A DNA stretch of 64,000 bases. Origin: Carettochelys insculpta. Taxonomy: Eukaryota > Chordata > Testudines > Carettochelyidae. The notes under the pieces were generated by a model that saw only the letters and a program-made list of their open reading frames with translations, did not search any database and was not told the origin of the DNA. The stretch covers positions 172,621,501-172,685,500 of the forward strand of contig NC_134137.1 in assembly GCF_033958435.1 (NCBI RefSeq), written 5' to 3'. The position numbers and the translations under genes were made by a program. This document shows, one piece after another, positions 34,001 to 46,000 of this stretch; position 1 is the first letter of the stretch, and each line of letters begins with the position of its first letter.

Positions 34001-37000
34001 ATCATATTCAAACATGATATTTTAACTGCAAACAATCTGAAGATGTGCAATGTTGCAGGAGAGTCTTTCCTTTTCACGGAGAACCTAAAATGATGACGTC
34101 ATGGAAAAATCTAAAGTGATGACTGTTACAGAACATCAGCAAACCTAAAGTGTTTTCCATTTGCTCTGCTACACTTTTCACATGATACGTGATAATATCT
34201 CATTATAGCCATTAACAAAAGCTTATGCTACAGTGTCAGGGTGGGGAACCTTTTTTGGGGCAGGGTCCACTGACCCACATTAAAATCATTTGCGGGGCAG
34301 AAACCCCCATAGATGCCACAGATCCCAGGGCTAACTGGCAGGGATGTCTGCTTCAACACCCCAGAAGGGGTGGGGCCAAAGGCAGCCTGCTCTCAGAGCC
34401 ACCCAGATTATGGCACCAGCCGTCCTCCCCACACTCCGTTACAGCTGTGTGCATCCAGAGCAGTGTTGCTGTGGCACTTCAAAGAGGTCCGGAGCTCTGG
34501 CCGCTGCTACTGCCAAAGTAGCAGCAGTGGTGGCAGGTGTTCTGGACTGCTCTGAAACACCGAGCCAAAAAGGGTAACTGCCCTGTTTCCCTGCACCCCC
34601 CCTTTTCCCCATGGGCCTGGTCAGGGGGCCACACTGGTGAGAAGCAAAAACAAAACTAACAAAACCCCCCTCACTTACCTGGCCCCAAATAAAAACAAAA
34701 AACCAAACCCTTCATAGATGTGGCCCCCAGATGAGAAGCAGGCAAAAGAGATACTCTTCTCAAGCTCCCCACCATGGGGAGGAAGAGGACACGAAGGTTC
34801 AGAGCTTACCTCCAGGGGCAGATTACACTAGCTTTAAGCCCTCAGAAGAATTATTTTCTGGGGTCCCACTAGGCTTTGGGGTGGGCCAAAAATGAGGGGC
34901 TCAGTGCGTGGGAGGGGTCTGTCAGGACTGAGATGAGGATATGAAAGTGTGGGGTCTGAGCAGAAGATAGGGTTCAGAAGCAGGCGAGAGCGTGGGGTCT
35001 GGGAGAAAGGTAGAGTGCAGGCGCCAAGTGAAAGTGTGGGTTCTGGGAGGGAGGGTGCAAGAGTGGGCTGGAAGTGGGGGGTTCGGGTTCTAGAAGGGAC
35101 AGAATGCAGGAGCAGGGAGGGGATGCAGGGTCTGGGCAGGAGGGGGTGCAGGAACAGAGATGGGGCAGATGCGGGGAGTCTAGGAGGGTGTTGGAGGTAG
35201 GGTGCCTAACCTGGCACAGATCCAGGGCAGGGCACAAGTGGTTGCACGTGGCTCTGCACACTGCAGGGAAGTGCTCCCTGCAGGCACCGCACCCCTGCAG
35301 TTCCCATTGGCTGAGATCCCCAACCAATGGGAACGATGGGAGTCAGTCCCTGCAGGAAGCATTTCCTACACAGAAGCAGAGCTGCTTCCTCCCCACAACA
35401 GATAGAGACCATAGGTTGAATCCAGCCCTGGCGTGCTTGGATCAGGCCCATGAGTCTTAGGTCTTCCTCTCTCCCCCTGCACTTCCTCCACAGCAGGGGG
35501 ACGCAGCACTGGCACTCCAGCCACAGCACTCAACAACATGGAGCACCAGTGCTAGCCTCATCCAGCTGCCAAGGAGCAGGGGAGTCCTGAGCCTCATGGG
35601 CTGGATCAAAGCAAGCTACAGCCAGATCCTGCCTGAGGGCAGTGAATTCCCTGCCTCTTCTATAATGGTATCACCACTTCACAAGGCTCCACTAAGTCAT
35701 TAACATTCCAGTTAAAATGAACAGGCCACAGGTGCCTCAGCCAATTGCAGCTTTCAAAAAGCCTATGGGAGGACCTGGTTTATTTCTGTCTTCCACATCC
35801 TGTCCATTACTTTTGTCTATACTGCTAACAGCCACTCTGCTAGAGGACTTAGCCACACAACTATTACAGCAGGGATGGGGAACCTATGGGCCACAGGCCA
35901 CATCCAGCCCACAACTTGCCTTGATCTGGCCCATGATGCTTGGAGTTTGCCCCACTGCAGTGGAGTGGGCAGGTGCTCCAGCTACAAAGTGAGTCTCTGA
36001 GACTCAGCACCCCTCTGCATGGCTGGGGTGCCAATGCTGCCTCTCTGCTGCAGGGAGGAGAAGTCCCAAGGCTCACAAGCTGGGTAAAGGGAAGCCACTG
36101 GCAGCACGAGGCCTGAGGGCTCTGTCTAGCAGGGAGAGGAGGAAGTGTCTCTGAGCGATGAGGGGAATGGCAGTTCAGGGAAACTCTATCCCTATGCTCG
36201 CTTGCAGGCTCCACCCCTCTTGCTCCCATTAGCTGGACATCACAGCCAATGGGCACAGCAGGGGGAATTGCCTGCAAGTATAGGGTGGTGCAGAGCCTCC
36301 TGTGCCAGGTATGCGTCCCAGTCTGTGCCTCCTCACACACCCTTGCTGCCTCCCAGACCCCACAACCCTACCACTTGCCTGCTTCTGCTCTGACTTGGTT
36401 CCCCAGTTTCTCCCAATTCAGTTAAATTAATAAAATGAACCACATTCACCGACTCTTCATGATTGCTAAAAATGATAGCGCCAGCCTTTACAGGCATTCC
36501 AATAGACACCATTCTGAATTCAATCTATCGCGATTTATCATTAATCTAAAACATACTTCTGTGCAACCTTTTAGAAAACTAACTACAGGAAACTCTCTTC
36601 TCTACAAAGATACAGAATAACTCCCTACTCTGAGCCTTTAGAGCTCCAAGGCTGTGTTTGTAAAAATACAAACCTTGCAACAAGATCGGAGGAATATAAA
36701 TATACTGTAGCAGAGTGCAAAACAAAGTAAAATATAACTTGATCAAAAAGCAATACAATAATCTTTTCTTTGCCTGATCTCAGTAGGTTGAATGGGGCTG
36801 GCTTCAAGCAATAGTGCTTTGTAAAAATATGGGATCTATGGCATCCGCACAGATTTCCAGACTAATATCCTTTTGATCCACATAGCTTGAAAAACACTGA
36901 AATTATACGCCTGCCAAGAAGTAGCAATGCAAGATGTACTAAGATTTCTAATGCTGAATTTATGGAGCAGGGCCTTTGATGAACTTGAATTTATGGAGAA

Positions 37001-40000
37001 GTTAACAGAACTCAGTGATGTAGGTAGAATACAGAGAAAAGGTATCTCACTCTAACATAACAACAAGGTATTCAAACTTTATTGTATAGTGCATGCCAAA
37101 AGGTCCATGTGGGCCTTTGTGGACGAGACGGCCAGCAATTTTTGTGTAAACTGGCATGCTCTTTAGATAGCCTTCCTCTGAGCAACTGGGACTTCAGAGG
37201 TACTAAATCTGTGATTCTCTATTGCAAGTACCCATTTTGACGAGTTTGGTTGCTGGTACTCCCTTTAGGGCTGTCACTTGCCATGCTTTTTTCTTTTTAA
37301 AGAAAAACAGAAAAAAAAAAAAACCCACAACTCTGGCTCTGCACTGCCATGGGGCTGAAAAAGGCCACCAGCTCCTGGCCCCGTGCCGCCTAAGGGGATC
37401 TGGCTCCTGGCCCCCTCTGGCTGAGGAAAAGATTGGTATGGAGGTGCCAGCATACAGTACTAGCATGTACCACCAGAAAAAAGAAACCCTGGTCACTTGC
37501 TATGCAGAATTACCACAGAGCCCACTTCCTGTCCTCATGAGCACCCCTCAACTCTTTCCTGCTGAGCCAGGCCCTTAGGCCTCTTCCAGCACTGACACAG
37601 AGATAGGGTCACAGAACTCTGCAATATAATACAGACGCTGAAATCAGTTCAGCTCTGGGAGGGCCCAGCTAAAGGGGCTTGCCTCACCACCCAAATGCAC
37701 TGCCTCAGTGGGACCTGAACTCAAAATAAATCCATATTACTCCATATAAAGTTTTATGCAGGATAAATGCAGATGCACAATTATTTACACGGGATTTATT
37801 GATAAACAGAAGCCATTTCATTAAGTATAAAAGGAAGTCAAAAGTGGTCATAAGAAGCAGCAGACAGAACAAAGGAGATTACTAAACAAACTAAAACAAA
37901 GCATGTCAAATAAGCTTTATACGCTAAAGAGACTAATTATATGCAATATTTTAGAGTTGTTCAAGTAAGCTTCTTTCGCAGACTGGAAAGCCTTCCAGCC
38001 CAGGCCCAGTTCCGTCCCCCAGTTCAGTCTCAGATGTTTCCCACAGTCATCTTGGGTAGGGTAGCCAGAAAGAACTGCTGACCAAGCTTACCTCACTCAT
38101 CACACTTAACCAGGATTTGCATAAAGTGAGAGGCCTCCATTTCAGTTTGACCCCCTTCACAGCTACTCACAGAAAAGCACATTGTTTAAGATGGATTCCA
38201 TATCAGGTGACATGGTCACATGTCTCTGCAAGATTCCTGTCTCCATACTTCACGGGCTGGCCACATGTCTGCAGGAAGGCTAAGCTTCATTGTCTTATTG
38301 CTAATAGCCCTAAAGTACCATTAATAGCTCTCATTTAGCACGACTACATTAATAGCACAGGTGTATACTCCTTATTCCTAACTAATCTACAAAGATGATG
38401 CATGCACACAAATGGAAAAATCATATTCAGTAGATCAGGGTGGACAATAAGAGTGTCATCCGACCAGGGTTAGTCCTTGTGGACTGCCACCATTATCTTT
38501 ACCTGCATCTTTGCAGGTATTGGTTGATTGCAGCTCTCTTTGGCTCTGGATCACCAATGGGAGAGGCAGGAAGAAGCACTGGGCACAAACAGTGGACCAC
38601 CACCAAAGAGAACTGCAATTGCATGATACCTGCACAGGTGCAAGTAAGTACAGAGGTGGGGGCCCGCTAGGGACTAACCCTCGTGGACCAGATTCTGACC
38701 ACGGGTCAGTATTTGCCCATCCCTGCAGCACATTACAACTTTTCCAATGATAACTTACAGGAAGTATTTTGCATAAAGCATATTCCAGTTATGTCATATT
38801 CCTAAACAGATATTTATAGAGCGTGTAGAGTGCCCTCTCACACTCAGCAGCCTAATGTGAAGTTCCTTCTCTACTCTTTGTCTAAAATGGAAGAATTCCC
38901 TGTATTGCTGCAAACCAAACACAACCATATAGGACTCTACATTTGAACAGATTTTTACCAGAATATCAAACTGAGCTATCACTTTGAAATGCTGTCACAA
39001 GCTACTGTACCATTCAACACAAACTGTTCTACTTTATTTGAAGAAAGAAAAAAAGGAGTAAGATATGCTTATATTTCTATATGATGCCATACCTCAGACT
39101 TACTTGTAAGTATTAGTGGGTAAATTTTCTAACCTTTCTTCCCTCACACAATGCAAATTTATCAGGGCACAGAACGTACAATAGGAAAATCTGACAAAAT
39201 AATTATTTGCTTCACTGTTCTATACACCCTTTGGCTTCATCTATACTAGAAAGTTCTTTCTAAAAGGTTTTTTGAGAGAAGGGGGCTCTTTCAAAAGATC
39301 CAGCAGCACGTCTACACACAAAAAACATTCTTTCAAAAGAATGTGCTGCTCCTTTTGAAATCACTCTTCCTTTCCCATTTCAGGAAGAGGGCCCTCTTTT
39401 GAAAGAAAACTTGTGTGGATGCTCCGCAGGCCTGTTTTTCAAAAGACCAGTCCTCATGGAGCCTGATTTTTCGATCCCTGGCCCGTTCTTTCGAAAGAGT
39501 TGGGAATGTGTGGATGCTAATCTTTAGAAAGAGCAGATTACTCTTTTGATGTGCTTTTTGTGTGTGGATGCACTCTTTCGAAAGAAGTACTTTCAAAATT
39601 CAGGTCTGAATAATTATTTTTACTCTATAATGTTAGCTATCCAGCCTACTGCATACTAAAAATCTAACCACCTATCCAACAGTACTTTCAAAAGAAGTTC
39701 TTTCAAAAGAGATCTTCTGGAAGAGCTTCTTTCCAAAGATCACTGTAGTGTAGACGAAGCCTTTCTGATTGTCTTCGGAGAAATTACTCAGTATAGTCTA
39801 ATGGACTGTTTTGAGTATGTGTTTTATTTCATCTCTGAATATCATGTCAGCTTCAGTTGTTTGAAGAGCACATACTGGAAACACTATTGAAAGATGCCAG
39901 GCAGGTGATCAAATTGAAGAGTATTTATAGATATGACAAAAACCCCAATGTTTACAGACCTTTTCTAACCTTTAGTCTCAGAATTCAGTACTTGTCATAT

Positions 40001-43000
40001 TAACAATACACTATTGTAGGATTGGACGATTTGGGACCAAGAACAACAAAAAGCTGAAATAAGTAATTGGAAATAAGAAAGAGAAGTGTTATTTGCTTCA
40101 TAAAAAAAGCTTTATACTTACTAAATTATCAGTTTCTGGATCTTCACAAAAAAAGGGCTTTCCTTCCTTTTCCTGCTTCCTTACAAAATTTTCAATATCT
40201 ACATCAAAACTAGCAGACGTAGTGCCTTCTGAGCCTTGTGTAGACTGTTCACATTTTTCAAACAACAGTGCTAACAATGGAAACAGGGGATGCCTAGGAA
40301 TAAATAAATAAAAATAATAAATTCACATCTGAATAATTATTTTACTCTACAATGTTCGCTACCCGCCCTAGTACACACTAAAAATCTAGCCACCTTTGAA
40401 ACAGAAAAGCAATTCTGTATGTTTTATGAACTGATTATATACAACACAATTGACAATATTAATCAAAAAATACACGAGTCATTTAAAAAATGAGTACAAC
40501 TATATAATATTTAGATAACTAACATTGTACAGGTTGAACCTCTCTACTCTAATCTGGCACCATCTCATCTGGTCAACATCCATGGTCTGGCATGATTTTA
40601 GTTAGCCAGATGCCCACTTATTGTGGGTGTGGCCAAGTTTCCCGCGGTCCCATAAAGTTTGTTTCCAGCCACAAGTCCTGGCTCTCAGTGTTCTTTGCTG
40701 TTATTTAGCTGTAATGACCCCTAAATGTCTTCTAAGAGCCCAGTAAGCACTGGAAGTGTTGCTAATGCTGCTAGACAATATTGACTTCCTGTGGTTCAGC
40801 AAATTCTCTCGTTTGGCACCAGTCCAGTCCCAAGGGTGCCAGACTAGAGAGGTTTAATCTATACAATAAAGCATGACTATTTAATTGGACCAGAATAAGT
40901 AGTAATCATTCTTACATTTATGAAGCTATGAAATGCCTTTCATTAATTCTAATTTAGTAGAAGATGGTATATCAGCATAATGGATTAGCACTGGCAAACA
41001 GGATCAAAGCAGATTTAAATTAAGAAAACAAACATACATACAAAACAAAACAAAAAGAAAACAAAACCCAAAGCACCAAGCCTGAGAACATCCAGCTGGT
41101 CTCCAATATATGCCCTGTTTGAATATCACAAAATCATCTTACAGTTTGGTACAATTGAGAACCGGCTGTATTATGAGGCTCACTGTGAAGTTTGCTAGCT
41201 CGGTTCAGGTCATTACAAAGATAATTCTCCAATTGATGCATTTTGTGATCTTGGCCAAGTCACTTACCCTTTTTACGTGTCAGTTTTCCCTATGTGTAAA
41301 CTGGCAATAACAGTGCTTCTGGAAAGCACTTTTGGTGTGTCTACATTGCGAAGTGAAGGTGTGAGTGTAGTATGGGTAGACATACCTGTGCTAGTTTTAA
41401 TGTCGCTAGCACAGGTCACAAAAGCAGTGCACACATAGTAGCAGCACAGGTTTCAGAATGGGCTAGCAACCCATCTACAAGCCTAGGGTGCCTGAAGGGC
41501 TTGTGTTCTGGTTATTAGCCCATATTAAAGTCCATGCCACTCTGTGTGCATCGCTATTGTTACCAGTGTTCCCTCTAACGTTCTCCATTCTTGGGCAGAA
41601 TAAATTTTGTTATGTGCACCAACTTGTGTGCAGATGCACACCATCAATAGAAACACATGCTAATTAGCTGGGTAGCACCTGGATCTCTCCTGGGCAGCCA
41701 CGCAACCCCTCCGCTTACAAGCAACCCTGATTGTTATGTACACTAGCTGGATTAAAAAGTTAACCACTGTTACGCTTACCTATGCTACAATTACATCCCC
41801 ACTTTGCAGTTCAGACATACTGATTAATATCTTCAAATGAAAAGGGGTACAGATTTGGTCAATCACAAAAATAAAATAAAAGGCCTCAGATACTACTGAA
41901 GCTAATTCTACTACATAGAAGATAATGGGACAGTGTGATTGAAAATTACTATTTCTCAATGCTTAAACAAAATATTGCCAACTTAAAGCATGAGGTTTAC
42001 TGCCCATTATAGCTATAGCAATAGCTCTTTTTAATAACTGACATATGTGCATTGCATAATAACCAGACCTCAAGATCATGCCAAAAAACAAACAAAAACA
42101 AACAAAACCCACTACATTTGGAGATTTTTTTGCCTTAAAGAATTTGAAAATGAAATTATGTTAATTGAACTTACTCATTGTTTGTTTGTTTATTTGTAAA
42201 CTACCACTCATCTGATTTTCATCTGCCTAGTTAAAAGGGAAAAATAAAACAAAAACAAAACCATCTTTTTTATCCTTCCAAGACACAACCAAAGTCCATA
42301 ATACTACCTGTAAATGGCCTGCTTATCTGCGTCCATTGGTGTCTGAGATTCTACAGGGCCAGGACTCACTCCTTCTGCATCAGTTTCAGAGCAGTTTGGG
42401 TCTTGTTCAGTTTTTAACTCAGTTACTACTTGCATCTGTAAAGAAAGGGAGGATAAGTTACTTTACGTCACCAAGCACAAAGATTTATTAGTAAGTATGC
42501 TGTTTTCTAAGTAAATAGCAATGCAAAAAGCTCATAAATTGCCAGAAGGTTGGTATGATTTGGCAATTATACAAAAAGCAAAAGCCGTAACAAGAAACTC
42601 ATTTAATCCTTGACACTTTTTGTTGCATAGTGTATCGGTCATTTTAAGTTTCGGCACTCAGCTTTAAAATAAGAATAATACTAGTAAAATGCTAAAGCAT
42701 TTTGTCCCTCACAAGCAGCTATTTTTGGAACAGGATAGACATATTTTTCTCCAAAAATTAGTTTATAAAAAGGCATAGATTAGCTGCCTTTTGTGGTGAA
42801 ACTACAATAAAAACGTTATCCTCCTATTGATTTCCTTCTCCCTTGCCACAGAGACACTGATTCAAATGTGGACTCTGGAGCTAGTTTCCTCGTTCATTAA
42901 AATTTACGCTTTGTTATACAAAATTGAAATATAGCTCTTGTTGCCATCTTTGACTAATCAGGAATGCAATTTTGCCTTACAATTTACTTCTAAACTTTTA

Positions 43001-46000
43001 CATATGCAGATGATTTTAAAAATAGAGGAATACCTATTCAATGTAAAAAGCAACAGAAAATAATATTTGTACTTAAAATAATATCTACTAGATATTCAGC
43101 AGACTGAAGCATCAAATTAATGGTCATTAAAATATTTTAAGAAGGCACTTTTTGTCAGTTCAACTAAATGGAGATTATCTTCATATCCATGCAGCACAAC
43201 AACTAATTAAAATCAAGTTAAGTGAAAGATAGACTAAAAAGCAGGGCCTTACCAAATTAATGGCCATGAAAAATGCATCACAGACTGTGAAATCTGGTCT
43301 CCCCACCATGAAATCTGGTCTTTGTATGGTTTTATCTGTATTATATAGATTTCACAGGGGAGACCAGTATTTCTCAGATTGGTGCTGCTGACCCAAAAGA
43401 GACTTGTGGTGGGGGGAAAAGTGGGGTATCACAGTGTTACCACCCTTACTTCTATTATGCCTTAAGAGCTGGGTGGCTGCACAGTGGCAACAGTAGGCTG
43501 ATCACCCAGCTTTGAAGTAAGTGCCCTACCCACAGGTGTGTAGGTGTAAGGAAGATAACAACATACCATGCCACCCTTACTTCTGCACTGCTGCCTCCAG
43601 ATCTGGGTGGCCAAATAGAGGCAGCTGCTGAATGAGGGCTCATGTCTGCTTTCAGAGCTGGGCTCCATGCCAGCAGCCACCATTCTCCAGCTGCCCAGCT
43701 CCAAAGATATGTTGCTGCCAGCAAAAGCTCAGAAGGGTAGCAGCACCGCAGTCCTGCCCTATAATAACCTTGCAATCCCACCTCTTTCTCCTTCCCTCCC
43801 CTGGGCACTTGCAATTATAATACTGTAAAATTTCTTGATATAAAGAGCTGAAATCACAAAATTTACTACTTTTAAAATCCTGTGATAGTGAAATTGACAA
43901 AAATGGATGATGAATTTGGTCAAGTCTTATTAAAAAGGCATTCAATATTGTACGTTAGAGAGATACTATCAGCCTGAACTGATATTCTGCAGTTTTGTGG
44001 AAGTAAGGGGCACAGGTAAGAGATGCAATATTAAGAGGAAAGAAAAAGATGTAAAAACAGGAAAGCAGCAAATCACCTTAAAAGATAAATCTAAAGAGTC
44101 ATAATTTTAACATTAATAACAGGATACAAAGTCCTGTAACTATCATTTGGGTAGTTTTACGTTATTTCATGATCATTTTGGATATATTATAGCTCCGTGA
44201 GAACATTGTTAGAACTACTCAATCTGCACATCCTGAATGGCACCTATGGACTGGAAATGCCTTTGAGACTTTCTGGTAACTTTCTAAAAATGGAACGCCC
44301 ATGCTTTTCACCTATAGGAAGATATCTTTAGATTACAAGCCTGCTTAAGGGGGACAAAGAGGTCTTCCCACTTGAATTTATCCACCATGGAACCAATCTT
44401 TCCATCAAAAAGGATTGCATTTTTCTTTCTGTTTGAGCATTAGTTATGTCCCTAAGGGGACATGGGACCAATGGAACAGGAAGATTCTTATTTTGCTTGA
44501 ACCATGCCAGTTTGCGTTGTAAGCAAGAAAGATAAGTTGCATTAAGCACAACCATTACCAGGAGTTTGCAACCTACAACTCCAGAGCCGCATGTGGCTCT
44601 TTGAGGAGGCACTTGTGGCTCCGAGTGCTGCTGCCGCCGCTGACTCCAGTTGCAGATCTGGAGACCATCACTGCTTAAATAAAAAAACTAAATTCAGTTG
44701 CTCACTGTTAGACCAGCTGAATTTAGTTCAAGTGGTGGCAGGCTGTTGAGCAGTCAGCCACGGCAGAGCAGGGAGCTCCAGAAGTGAAAGCTGGCAGGGC
44801 AGGGAGCTGCCCCACGTGTGCAGAAGTCTAAGCAAGCAGGAGAGCTGAGGTGGCAGGGCAGCCGCGCCTGCCCCGTCGGAACCATGCAGCCACACCAAGA
44901 AGATGGCGAAGACCAGCAGAGCGGAAGCAAAGGAACTGCACGTGCTGAGATGAGTTAATCCTGGCGATGGGTGGGGGCAGAGTTTGGGGCTCAGAGAGGT
45001 TAAGCCTGTGAGCAGGGGCAGAGGTTGAGGCTCAGAGCAGTTAAACTGGGGGTGGGGGATGAGTTTTTGGGGTGGGGGGGTAAAGCTTGAGTATAGGGGG
45101 TGAATTTGGGGGCTGAGACAGGTAAACTCTGGAGATGGGGTAAATTAGCTTTCTAACTTGTACAAATCATTATGTGTACACTGTTCTTAAAATAAGGGTG
45201 ACAAAAAGCATGGTTTGACATTCTTTATTAAGGACTGTCTCGTATTTATGTGCATTGTGGCTCTTGAAGGATTGATTTTGTAACTAAATTTGAAAAAAAT
45301 GGCTTTTCTCGCTATTTTGGTTGCAGACCCCTGACCGTTACACCAGGATTGAGGTCTGAAAAAGAAAATTAAAAAGCACCGGAGGAACCAGCCTCATAAG
45401 AGTTGTCACCATCTTGTTCTATCAGCAATAATTTGAAAGAAGAGTAAGCCACTAAGTAATTATTAGAGTAACCACTTCAGATGTCATTTAGAGACAAAGC
45501 TGAACCTTATTCAACGCACAATGAGCAAAAGGAATTTAAGATGCTATCTTGGAGTGCATATCGCTTAGGTTGTTCGTACTTTGTTTTTGGTCAAGGCTGA
45601 GCTCTCTTCTATTAGCTCAACAGGAAGTATGGAGAAAGTGGAAGAACTTTGTGACTCTCAAGAAGTTCTCTCTAACAGGTTACCTGATTTGGAAACCACT
45701 ATGCCCAGAGAAAGACATAACCTATGGACTCATTTTTGGGCTAAAAAAGGAAGGCGAGGCAATGGGAAAACAGACTCATAGATATAAATAATTAAAGTTG
45801 GGCAATATTTTTGCAGAGTCTGTTAGTGGCGGGATTTTCCCCTTGAGTCACTGGAAATTAAGAAGTTCCCTAAAACTGGGGATTACAGAAGACGCACAAA
45901 ACACCAGAACTCTACCCTTGTTGCAGAGTGCTCCAAAGGAGCAAAATAAACAAACAAAAGAATTGCCATTCTGCTCCTGGGGGAATTCTGTGCCACTGTG

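Larger units (their letters stand above)
19540..40121 (-). other. PKNOX1 intron 4, the main mobile-element reservoir
   Basis: 20.6 kb from donor GTAAGT (40121) to acceptor TTTCTAG (19541). At least six distinct insertions, listed separately, account for well over half of it. Sections about 31410-34230 and 36410-38430 show only unclassified AT-rich or weakly repetitive sequence. Confidence 0.85.
40294..42307 (-). other. PKNOX1 intron 3
   Basis: 2.0 kb from donor GTAGTAT to acceptor TTCCTAG. It contains a pogo-like MITE, a MIR fragment and a hAT MITE, listed separately. About 41335-41800 may be one older TIR element interrupted by the hAT insertion at 41563. Confidence 0.85.

Noticed and set aside
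41110..41310. 66-codon plus frame as a possible small gene
   Set aside because: It overlaps a MIR fragment at its 3' end and has no recognisable motif.
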